A stretch of DNA of 64,000 bases, taken from NCBI RefSeq assembly GCF_051014685.1, contig NW_027478534.1, positions 1,030,250 through 1,094,249 on the forward strand. Direction: 5' to 3'. The DNA is from Ptiloglossa arizonensis (lineage: Eukaryota > Arthropoda > Insecta > Hymenoptera > Colletidae). The first letter of the stretch is position 1. Each line of letters opens with the position of its first letter. The notes beneath the pieces were generated by a model that worked only from the letters and a program-made list of their open reading frames with translations, had not been told where the DNA came from and ran no database searches. Of this stretch, positions 48,641 to 60,367 are shown piece after piece. The position numbers and the translations under genes are program-made.

Positions 48641-50128
48641 AATTTTGCGGTTTGGTCAAACCGTTCGCGAGATATGGCAGTTTGGAGGTAAGAAACGCTT
48701 GAGAACACTCAAAATTTTCGCAGTTCTGATGCCCTAAACGAATAACTAGAACGGCCTAGGGGAAAACTACACCTACCATTGTAATCGGGCGAGTTTCTAC
48801 TTTCAGATGCAACAGAAATTTTGCGGAATGGTCAATCCGTTCGCGAGAAATGGCAATTTGGAGATAAGAAACGCTTGAGAAACTCAAAATTTTCGCAGTT
48901 CTGATGCTCGAAACGAGTAACTAGAACGGCCTAGGGGAGAAGTACGCATACCGTTGTAATCGGACGAGTTTCTACTTTCAGATGCAACAGAAATTTTGCG
49001 GATTAGTCAATCCGTTCGCGATATATGGCAGTTTGGAGGTAAGAAACGCTTGAGAAACTCAAAATTTTCGCCGTTCTGATGCTCGAAACGAATAACTAGA
49101 ACGGCCTAGGGGAAAACTACACATACCGTTGTAATCGGGCGAGTTTCTACTTTCAGATGCAACAGAAATTTTGCGGATTGGTCACTCCGTTCGCGAGATA
49201 TGGCAGTTTGGAGGTAAGAAACGCTTGAGAAACTCAAAATTTTCGCAGTTTTGATGCTCGAAATGAATAACTGGAACGGCTTAGGGGAAAACTACACATG
49301 CCGCTGTAATCGGGCGTGTTTCTACTTTCAGATGCAACAGAAATTTTGCGGATTGGTCAATCCGTTTGCGAGATGTGGCAGTTTGGAGGTAAGAAACGCT
49401 TGAGAACACTCAAAATTTTCGCAGTTCTGATGCCCTAAACGAATAACTAGAACGGCCTAGGGGAAAACTACACATACCGTTGTAATCGGGCGAGTTTCTA
49501 CTTTCAGAAGCAACAGAAATTTTGCGGATTGGTCACTCCGTTCGCGAGATATGGCAGTTTGGAGGTAAGAAACGCTTGAGAAACTCAAAATTTTCGCAGT
49601 TCTGACGCTCGAAACGAATAACTAGAACGGCCTAGGGGAAAAGTGCGCATACCGTTGTAATCGGGCGAGTTTCTACTATCAGAAGCAACAGAAATTTTGC
49701 GGATTGGTCAATCCGTTCGCGAGATATGGCAGTTTGGAGGTAAGAAACGCTTGAGAAACTCAAAATTTTCGCAGTTCTGATGCTCGAAATGAATAACAGA
49801 AACGGCCTAGGGGAAAACTACACATACCGTTGTAATCGGGCGAGATTCTACTTTCAGATGCAACAGAAATTTTGCGGGTTGGTCAATCCGTTCGCGAGAT
49901 ATGGCCGTTTGGATGTAAGAAACGCTTGAGAAACTCAAAATTTTCGCCGTTCGGATGCTCGAAACGAATAACTGGAACGGCCTAGGAGAAAACTACACAT
50001 ACCGTTGTAATCGGGCGAGTTTCTACTTTCAGATGCAACAGAAATTTTGCGGATTGGTCACTCCGTTCGCGAGATATGGTAGTTTGGAGGTAAGAAACGC
50101 TTGAGAAACTCAAAATTTTCGCAGTTCT

Positions 50129-50435
50129 GATGCTCGAAACGAATGACTAGAACGGCCTAGGGGAGAAGTACGCACACCGTTGTAATCGGGCCAGTTTCTA
50201 CTTTCAGATGCAACAGAAATTTTGCGGATTGGTCAATCCGTTCGCGAGATATGGCCGTTTGGATGTAAGAAACGCTTGAGAAAATCAAAATTTTCGCATT
50301 TATGATGCTCGAAATGAATAACTGGAACGGCCTAGGGGAAAACTACACATACCGCTGTAATCGGGCGTGTTTCTACTTTCAGATGCAACAGAAATTTTGC
50401 GGATTGGTCAATCCGTTCGCGAGATATGGCAGTAT
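50129..50435 (+). repeat. Right-flank copy of a left-flank variant block
   Basis: This stretch repeats 619-925 with only two base differences that I can see (ACTTTCAGATGCAAC here, ACCTTCAGATGCAGC there). Shared rare states in order: CGAATGACTAG, GTACGCACACC, GGGCCAG, CCGTTTGGATG, GAAAATCAAAA, GCATTTATGATG, CATACCGCTG, CAGTATGGA. The offset is 49,510 bp. These states together are absent from the central super-units. Confidence 0.85.
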
Positions 50436-53400
50436 GGAGATAAGAAACGCTTGAGAAACTCAAAATTTTCGCAGTTCTGATGCTCGAAACGAGTAACTAG
50501 AACGGCCTAGGGGAGAAGTACGCATACCGTTGTAATCGGACGAGTTTCTACTTTCAGATGCAACAGAAATTTTGCGGATTAGTCAATCCGTTCGCGATAT
50601 ATGGCAGTTTGGAGGTAAGAAACGCTTGAGAAACTCAAAATTTTCGCCGTTCTGATACTCGAAACGAATAACTAGATCGGCCTAGGGGAAAACTACACAT
50701 ACCGTTGTAATCGGGCGAGTTTCTACTTTCAGAAGCAACAGAAATTTTGCGGATTGGTCAATCCGTTCGCGAGATATGGCAGTTTGGAGGTAAGAAACGC
50801 TTGAGAAACTCACAATTTTCGCAGTTCTGATGCTCGAAATGAATAACAGGAACGGCCTAGGGGAAAACTACACATACCGTTGTAATCGGGCGAGTTTCTA
50901 CTTTCAGAAGCAACAGAAATTTTGCGGATTGGTCAATCCGTTCGCGAGATATGGCAGTTTGGAGGTAAGAAACGCTTGAGAAACTCAAAATTTTCGCAGT
51001 TCTGATGCTCGACACGAATAACTAGAACGGCCTAGGGGAAAAGTGCGCATACCGTTGTAATCGGGCGAGTTTCTACTTTCAGATGCAACAGAAATTTTGC
51101 GGATTAGTCAATCCGTTCGCGATATATGGCAGTTTGGAGGTAAGAAACGCTTGAGAAACTCAAAATTTTCGCCGTTCTGATGCTCGAAACGAATAACTAG
51201 AACGGCCTAGGGGAAAACTACACCTACCGTTGTAATCGGGCGAGTTTCTACTTTCGGATGCAACAGAAATTTTGCGGATTGGTCACTCCGTTCGCGAGAT
51301 ATGGCAGTTTGGAGGTAAGAAACGCTTGAGAAACTCAAAATTTTCGCAGTTCTGACGCTCGAAACGAATAACTAGAACGGCCTAGCGGAAAAGTGTGCAT
51401 TCCGTTGTAATCGGGCGAGTTTCTACTTTCAGAAGCAACAGAAATTTTGCGGATTGGTCAATCCGTTCGCGAGATATGGCAGTTTGGATGTAAGAAACGC
51501 TTGAGAAACTCAAAATTTTCGCAGTTCTGATGCTCGAAATGAATAACAGGAACGGCCTAGGGGAAAACTACACATACCGTTGTAATCGGGCGAGTTTCTA
51601 CTTTCAGAAGCAACAGAAATTTTGCGGGTTGGTCAATCCGTTCGCGAGGTATGGCAGTTTGGAGGTAAGAAACGCTTGAGAAACTCAAAATTTTCGCAGT
51701 TCTGATTTTCGACACGAATTACTAGAACGGCCTTAGGGAAAAGTACGCATACCGTTGTAATCGGGCGAGTTTCTACTTTCAGATGCAACAGAAATTTTGC
51801 GGTTTGGTCAATCCGTTCGCGAGATATGGCAGTTTGGAGGTAAGAAACGCTTGAGAAACTCAAAATTTTCGCAGTTCTGATGCTCGACACGAATAACTAG
51901 TACGGCCTAGGGGAAAACTACACATGCCGCTGTAATCGGGCGTGTTTCTACTTTCAGATGCAACAGAAATTTTGCGGATTGGTCAATCCGTTTGCGAGAT
52001 GTGGCAGTTTGGAGGTAAGAAACGCTTGAGAAACTCAAAATTTTCGCAGTTCTGATGCCGTAAACGAATAACTAGAACGGCCTAGGGGAAAAGTGCGCAT
52101 ACCGTTGTAATCGGGCGAGTTTCTACTTTCAGAAGCAACAGAAATTTTGCGGATTCGTCAATCCGTTCGCGAGATATGGCAGTTTGGAAGTAAGAAACGC
52201 TTGACAAACTCAAAATTTTCCACAGTTCTGATGCTCGAAATGAATAACAGGAACCGCCTAGTGGAAAACTACACATACCGTTGTAATCGGGCGAGTTTCT
52301 ACTTTCAGAAGCAACAGAAATTTTGCGGATTGGTCAATCCGTTCGCGAGATATGGCAGTTTGGAGGTAAGAAACGCTTGAGAAACTCAAAATTTTCGCAG
52401 TTCTGATGCTCGACACGAATAACTAGAACGGCCTAGGGGAAAAGTGCGCATACCCTTGTAATCGGGCGAGTTTCTACTTTCAGATGCAACAGAAATTTTG
52501 CGGATTGATCAATCCGTTCGCGAGATATGGCAGTTTGGAAATAAGAAACGCTTGAGAAACTCAAAATTTTCGCAGTTCTGATGCTCGAAACGAGTAACTA
52601 GAGCGGCCTAGGGGAAAAGTACGCATACCGTTGTAATTGGGCGAGTTTCTACTTTCAGATGCAACAGAAGTTTTGCGGATTGGTCAATCCGTTCGCGAGA
52701 TATGGCAGTTTGGAAGTAAGAAACGCTTGAGAAACTCAAAATTTTCGCCGTTCTGATGCTCGAAAGGAATAACTAGAACGGCCTAGGGGAAAAGTACGCA
52801 TACCGTTGTAATCGGGCGAGTTTCTACTTTCAGATGCAACAGAAATTTTGCGGATTGTTCAATCCGTTCGCGAGATATGGCAGTTTGGAGGTAAGAAACG
52901 CTTGAGAAACTCAAAATTTTCGCAGTTCTAATGCTCGAAATGAATAACTGGAACGGCCCAGGGGAAAACTACACATACCGTTGTAATCGGGCGAGTTTCT
53001 ACTTTCAGATGCAACAGAAATTTTGCGGATTGTTCAATCCGTTCGCGAGATATGGCAGTTTGGAGGTAAGAAACGCTTGAGAAACTCAAAATTTTCGCAG
53101 TTCTGATGCTCGACACGAATAACTAGAACGGCCTAGTGGAAAAGTGCGCATACCGTTGTAATCGGGCGAGTTTCTACTTTCAGATGCAACAGAAATTTTG
53201 CGGTTTGGTCAAACCGTTCGCGAGATATGGCAGTTTGGAGGTAAGAAACGCTTGAGAACACTCAAAATTTTCGCAGTTCTGATGCCCTAAACGAATAACT
53301 AGAACGGCCTAGGGGAAAACTATACCTACCATTGTAATCGGGCGAGTTTCTACTTTCAGATGCAACAGAAATTTTGCGGAATGGTCAATCCGTTCGCGAG

Positions 53401-55113
53401 ATATGGCAATTTGGAGATAAGAAACGCTTGAGAAACTCAAAATTTTCGCAGTTCTGATGCTCGAAACGAGTAACTAGAACGGCCTAGGGGAGAAGTACGC
53501 ATACCGTTGTAATCGGACGAGTTTCTACTTTCAGATGCAACAGAAATTTTGCGGATTGGTCAATCCGTTCGCGAGATATGGCAGTTTGGAAGTAAGAAAC
53601 GCTTGAGAAACTCAAAATTTTCGCCGTTCTGATGCTCGAAACGAATAACTAGAACGGCCTAGGGGAAAAGTACGCATACCGTTGTAATCGGGCGAGTTTC
53701 TACTTTCAGATGCAACAGAAATTTTGCGGATTGTTCAATCCGTTCGCGAGATATGGCAGTTTGGAGGTAAGAAACGCTTGAGAAACTCAAAATTTTCGCA
53801 GTTCTAATGCTCGAAATGAATAACTGGAACGGCCCAGGGGAAAACTACACATACCGTTGTAATCGGGCGAGTTTCTACTTTCAGATGCAACAGAAATTTT
53901 GCGGATTGTTCAATCCGTTCGCGAGATATGGCAGTTTGGAGGTAAGAAACGCTTGAGAAACTCAAAATTTTCGCAGTTCTGATGCTCGACACGAATAACT
54001 AGAACGGCCTAGTGGAAAAGTGCGCATACCGTTGTAATCGGGCGAGTTTCTACTTTCAGATGCAACAGAAATTTTGCGGTTTGGTCAAACCGTTCGCGAG
54101 ATATGGCAGTTTGGAGGTAAGAAACGCTTGAGAACACTCAAAATTTTCGCAGTTCTGATGCCCTAAACGAATAACTAGAACGGCCTAGGGGAAAACTACA
54201 CCTACCATTGTAATCGGGCGAGTTTCTACTTTCAGATGCAACAGAAATTTTGCGGAATGGTCAATCCGTTCGCGAGATATGGCAATTTGGAGATAAGAAA
54301 CGCTTGAGAAACTCAAAATTTTCGCAGTTCTGATGCTCGAAACGAGTAACTAGAACGGCCTAGGGGAGAAGTACGCATACCGTTGTAATCGGACGAGTTT
54401 CTACTTTCAGATGCAACAGAAATTTTGGGGATTAGTCAATCCGTTCGCGATATATGGCAGTTTGGAGGTAAGAAACGCTTGAGAAACTCAAAATTTTCGC
54501 CGTTCTGATGCTCGAAACGAATAACTAGAACGGCCTAGGGGAAAACTACACATACCGTTGTAATCGGGCGAGTTTCTACTTTCAGATGCAACAGAAATTT
54601 TGCGGATTGTTCAATCCGTTCGCGAGATATGGCAGTTTGGAGGTAAGAAACGCTTGAGAAACTCAAAATTTTCGCAGTTCAGATGCTCGAAACGAGTAAC
54701 TAGAACGGCCTAGGGGAGAAGTACGCATACCGTTGTAATCGGACGAGTTTCTACTTTCAGATGCAACAGAAATTTTGCGGATTAGTCAATCCGTTCGCGA
54801 TATATGGCAGTTTGGAGGTAAGAAACGCTTGAGAAACTCAAAATTTTCGCCGTTCTGATCCTCGAAACGAATAACTAGAACGGCCTAGGGGAAAACTACA
54901 CATACCGTTGTAATCGGGCGAGTTTCTACTTTCAGATGCAACAGAAATTTTGCGGATTGATCAATCCGTTCGCGAGATATGGCAGTTTGGAGGTAAGAAA
55001 CGCTTGAGAAACTCAAAATTTTCGCAGTTCTGATGCTCCAAACGAGTAACTAGAGCGGCCTAGGGGAAAACTACACATACCGTTATCATCGGGCGAGTTT
55101 CTACTTTCAGATG

Positions 55114-58100
55114 CAACAGAAATTTTGCGGATTGATCAATCCGTTCGCGAGATATGGCAGTTTGGAGGTAAGAAACGCTTGAGAAACTCAAAATTTTCGC
55201 AGTTCTAATGCTCGAAATGAATAACTGGAACGGCCCAGGGGAAAACTACACATACCGTTGTAATCGGGCGAGTTTCTACTTTCAGATGCAACAGAAATTT
55301 TGCGGATTGGTCACTCCGTTCGCGAGATATGGCAGTTTGGAGGTAAGAAACGCTTGAGAACACTCAAAATTTTCGCAGTTCTGATGCCCTAAACGAATAA
55401 CTAGAACGGCCTAGGGGAAAACTACACCTACCGTTGTAATCGGGCGAGTTTCTAGTTTCAGATGCAACAGAAATTTTGCGGAATGGTCAATCCGTTCGCG
55501 AGATATGGCAATTTGGAGATAAGAAACGCTTGAGAAACTCAAAATTTTCGCAGTTCTGATGCTCGAAACGAGTAACTAGAACGGCCTAGGGGAGAAGTAC
55601 GCATACCGTTGTAATCGGACGAGTTTCTACTTTCAGATGCAACAGAAATTTTGCGGATTAGTCAATCCGTTCGCGATGTATGGCAGTTTGGAGGTAAGAA
55701 ACGCTTGAGAAGCTCAAAATTTTCGCCGTTCTGATGCTCGAAACGAATAACTAGAACGGCCTAGGGGAAAACTACACATACCGTTGTAATCGGGCGAGTT
55801 TCTACTTTCAGAAGCAACAGAAATTTTGCGGATTGGTCACTCCGTTCGCGAGATATGGCAGTTTGGAGGTAAGAAACGCTTGAGAAACTCAAAATTTTCG
55901 CAGTTCTGACGCTCGAAACGAATAACTAGAACGGCCTAGGGGAAAAGTGCGCATACCGTTGTAATCGGGCGAGTTTCTACTATCAGAAGCAACAGAAATT
56001 TTGCGGATTGGTCAATCCGTTCGCGAGATATGGCAGTTTGGAGGTAAGAAACGCTTGAGAAACTCAAAATTTTCGCAGTTCTGATGCTCGAAATGAATAA
56101 CAGAAACGGCCTAGGGGAAAACTACACATACCGTTGTAATCGGGCGAGATTCTACTTTCAGATGCAACAGAAATTTTGCGGGTTGGTCAATCCGTTCGCG
56201 AGATATGGCCGTTTGGATGTAAGAAACGCTTGAGAAACTCAAAATTTTCGCCGTTCGGATGCTCGAAACGAATAACTAGAACGGCCTAGGAGAAAACTAC
56301 ACATACCGTTGTAATCGGGCGAGTTTCTACTTTCAGATGCAACAGAAATTTTGCGGATTGGTCACTCCGTTCGCGAGATATGGTAGTTTGGAGGTAAGAA
56401 ACGCTTGAGAAACTCAAAATTTTCGCAGTTCTGATGCTCGAAATGAATAACAGAAACGGCCTAGGGGAAAACTACACATACCGCTGTAATCGGGCGTGTT
56501 TCTACTTTCAGATGCAACAGAAATTTTGCGGATTGGTCAATCCGTTCGCGAGATATGGCAGTATGGAGATAAGAAACGCTTGAGAAACTCAAAATTTTCG
56601 CAGTTCTGATGCTCGAAACGAGTAACTAGAACGGCCTAGGGGAGAAGTACGCATACCGTTGTAATCGGACGAGTTTCTACTTTCAGATGCAACAGAAATT
56701 TTGCGGATTAGTCAATCCGTTCGCGATATATGGCAGTTTGGAGGTAAGAAACGCTTGAGAAACTCAAAATTTTCGCCGTTCTGATACTCGAAACGAATAA
56801 CTAGATCGGCCTAGGGGAAGACTACACATACCGTTGTAATCGGGCGAGTTTCTACTTTCAGATGCAATATAAATTTTGCGGATTGGTCACTCCGTTCGCG
56901 AGATATGGCAGTTTGGAGGTAAGAAACGCTTGAGAAACTCAAAATTTTCGCAGTTCTGACGCTCGAAACGAATAACTAGAACGGCCTAGGGGAAAAGTGC
57001 GCATACCGTTGTAATCGGGCGAGTTTCTACTTTCAGAAGCAACAGAAATTTTGCGGATTGGTCAATCCGTTCGCGAGATATGGCAGTTTGGAGGTAAGAA
57101 ACGCTTGAGAAACTCACAATTTTCGCAGTTCTGATGCTCGAAATGAATAACAGGAACGGCCTAGGGGAAAACTACACATACCGTTGTAATCGGGCGAGTT
57201 TCTACTTTCAGAAACAACAGAAATTTTGCGGATTGGTCAATCCGTTCGCGAGATATGGCAGTTTGGAGGTAAGAAACGCTTGAGAAACTCAAAATTTTCG
57301 CAGTTCTGATGCTCGACACGAATAACTAGAACGGCCTAGGGGAAAAGTGCGCATACCGTTGTAATCGGGCGAGTTTCTACTTTCAGATGCAACAGAAATT
57401 TTGCGGATTAGTCAATCCGTTCGCGATATATGGCAGTTTGGAGGTAAGAAACGCTTGAGAAACTCAAAATTTTCGCCGTTCTGATGCTCGAAACGAATAA
57501 CTAGAACGGCCTAGGGGAAAACTACACCTACCGTTGTAATCGGGCGAGTTTCTACTTTCAGATGCAACAGAAATTTTGCGGATTGGTCACTCCGTTCGCG
57601 AGATATGGCAGTTTGGAGGTAAGAAACGCTTGAGAAACTCAAAATTTTCGCAGTTCTGACGCTCGAAACGAATAACTAGAACGGCCTAGGGGAAAAGTGT
57701 GCATTCCGTTGTAATCGGGCGAGTTTCTACTTTCAGAAGCAACAGAAATTTTGCGGATTGGTCAATCCGTTCGCGAGATATGGCAGTTTGGATGTAAGAA
57801 ACGCTTGAGAAACTCAAAATTTTCGCAGTTCTGATGCTCGAAATGAATAACAGGAACGGCCTAGGGGAAAACTACACATACCGTTGTAATCGGGCGAGTT
57901 TCTACTTTCAGAAGCAACAGAAATTTTGCGGATTGGTCAATCCGTTCGCGAGGTATGGCAGTTTGGAGGTAAGAAACGCTTGAGAAACTCAAAATTTTCG
58001 CAGTTCTGATTTTCGACACGAATAACTAGAACGGCCTTAGGGAAAAGTACGCATACCGTTGTAATCGGGCGAGTTTCTACTTTCAGATGCAACAGAAATT

Positions 58101-60367
58101 TTGCGGTTTGGTCAATCCGTTCGCGAGATATGGCAGTTTGGAGGTAAGAAACGCTTGAGAAACTCAAAATTTTCGCAGTTCTGATGCTCGACACGAATAA
58201 CTAGTACGGCCTAGGGGAAAACTACACATGCCGCTGTAATCGGGCGTGTTTCTACTTTCAGATGCAACAGAAATTTTGCGGATTGGTCAATCCGTTTGCG
58301 AGATGTGGCAGTTTGGAGGTAAGAAACGCTTGAGAAACTCAAAATTTTCGCAGTTCTGATGCCCTAAACGAATAACTAGAACGGCCTAGGGGAAAAGTGC
58401 GCATACCGTTGTAATCGGGCGAGTTTCTACTTTCAGAAGCAACAGAAATTTTGCGGATTGGTCAATCCGTTCGCGAGATATGGCAGTTTGGAAGTAAGAA
58501 ACGCTTGACAAACTCAAAATTTTCCACAGTTCTGATGCTCGAAATGAATAACAGGAACCGCCTAGTGGAAAACTACACATACCGTTGTAATCGGGCGAGT
58601 TTCTACTTTCAGATGCAACAGAAATTTTGCGGATTGTTCAATCCGTTCGCGAGATATGGCAGTTTGGAGGTAAGAAACGCTTGAGAAACTCAAAATTTTC
58701 GCAGTTCTGATGCTCGACACGAATAACTAGAACGGCCTAGTGGAAAAGTGCGCATACCGTTGTAATCGGGCGAGTTTCTACTTTCAGATGCAACAGAAAT
58801 TTTGCGGTTTGGTCAAACCGTTCGCGAGATATGGCAGTTTGGAGGTAAGAAACGCTTGAGAACACTCAAAATTTTCGCAGTTCTGATGCCCTAAACGAAT
58901 AACTAGAACGGCCTAGGGGAAAACTACACCTACCATTGTAATCGGGCGAGTTTCTACTTTCAGATGCAACAGAAATTTTGCGGAATGGTCAATCCGTTCG
59001 CGAGATATGGCAATTTGGAGATAAGAAACGCTTGAGAAACTCAAAATTTTCGCAGTTCTGATGCTCGAAACGAGTAACTAGAACGGCCTAGGGGAGAAGT
59101 ACGCATACCGTTGTAATCGGACGAGTTTCTACTTTCAGATGCAACAGAAATTTTGCGGATTGGTCAATCCGTTCGCGAGATATGGCAGTTTGGAAGTAAG
59201 AAACGCTTGAGAAACTCAAAATTTTCGCCGTTCTGATGCTCGAAACGAATAACTAGAACGGCCTAGGGGAAAGGTACGCATACCGTTGTAATCGGGCGAG
59301 TTTCTACTTTCAGATGCAACAGAAATTTTGCGGATTGTTCAATCCGTTCGCGAGATATGGCAGTTTGGAGGTAAGAAACGCTTGAGAAACTCAAAATTTT
59401 CGCAGTTCTAATGCTCGAAATGAATAACTGGAACGGCCCAGGGGAAAACTACACATACCGTTGTAATCGGGCGAGTTTCTACTTTCAGATGCAACAGAAA
59501 TTTTGCGGATTGTTCAATCCGTTCGCGAGATATGGCAGTTTGGAGGTAAGAAACGCTTGAGAAACTCAAAATTTTCGCAGTTCTGATGCTCGACACGAAT
59601 AACTAGAACGGCCTAGTGGAAAAGTGCGCATACCGTTGTAATCGGGCGAGTTTCTACTTTCAGATGCAACAGAAATTTTGCGGTTTGGTCAAACCGTTCG
59701 CGAGATATGGCAGTTTGGAGGTAAGAAACGCTTGAGAACACTCAAAATTTTCGCAGTTCTGATGCCCTAAACGAATAACTAGAACGGCCTAGGGGAGAAG
59801 TACGCATACCGTTGTAATCGGACGAGTTTCTACTTTCAGATGCAACAGAAATTTTGCGGATTAGTCAATCCGTTCGCGATATATGGCAGTTTGGAGGTAA
59901 GAAACGCTTGAGAAACTCAAAATTTTCGCCGTTCTGATGCTCGAAACGAATAACTAGAACGGCCTAGGGGAAAACTACACATACCGTTGTAATCGGGCGA
60001 GTTTCTACTTTCAGATGCAACAGAAATTTTGCGGATTGATCAATCCGTTCGCGAGATATGGCAGTTTGGAGATAAGAAACGCTTGAGAAACTCAAAATTT
60101 TCGCAGTTCTGATGCTCCAAACGAGTAACTAGAGCGGCCTAGGGGAAAACTACACATACCGTTATCATCGGGCGAGTTTCTACTTTCAGATGCAACAGAA
60201 ATTTTGCGGATTGATCAATCCGTTCGCGAGATATGGCAATTTGGAGATAAGAAACGCTTGAGAAACTCAAAATTTTCGCAGTTCTGATGCTCGAAACGAG
60301 TAACTAGAACGGCCTAGGGGAGAAGTACGCATACCGTTGTAATCGGGCGAGTTTCTACTTTCAGAAG
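55114..60367 (+). repeat. Super-unit S2 (about 5.25 kb)
   Basis: Begins with an E7/E1 chimera (GATTGATC and CAGTTTGGAGG, then CTAATGCTCG and GGCCCAGGGG), where the equivalent place in U4/S1 has separate E7 and E1 monomers. Repeats S1 with a 6,304 bp offset, dropping to 6,129 bp near 56.5 kb and returning to 6,304 bp after an extra monomer at about 56.87 kb (unique GCAATATAAATTTT). From about 58.6 kb it follows S1's 53-54 kb part. It closes with the GTTATCATCGG monomer at 60,018 and an E7. Confidence 0.8.
59667..59842 (+). repeat. Chimeric A/B/C monomer, one-monomer deletion
   Basis: It carries the A-type dyad (CGGTTTGGTCAAACCG), then GAGAACACTC and GCCCTAAACG (B), then GAGAAGTACGC and ATCGGACGAG (C). 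In S1 the same start at 53,187 continues into ACCTACCATTG, and the C part belongs to the next monomer. Here the two are fused with loss of one monomer. The 176 bp length reflects the inherited +1 in GAACACTC. Confidence 0.82.

Larger units (their letters stand above)
47058..55113 (+). repeat. Super-unit S1 (about 8.06 kb)
   Basis: Opens with E1 carrying TTCTAATGCTCG. New variants dominate: GAGAACACTC (+1 base), GGCTTAGGGG, CTGACGCTCG, TACTATCAGAAGC, AATAACAGAAACGG, GCGGGTTGG, GTTCGGATGC and TGATTTTCGACACG. The cassette starting at 47,934 is repeated at 49,511. The part from 49,511 to about 52.3 kb matches S2 from 55,815 with an offset of 6,304 bp. It closes with the GTTATCATCGG monomer at 54,939. 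Confidence 0.8.

Noticed and set aside
52147..52380. Plus-strand open frames of 67-77 codons at 52,147, 58,451 and 62,509
   Set aside because: They appear where one-base indels or a changed base (for example TTTTCCACAG) join two monomer frames. They are copied with the S super-units and do not stand apart from the repeat.
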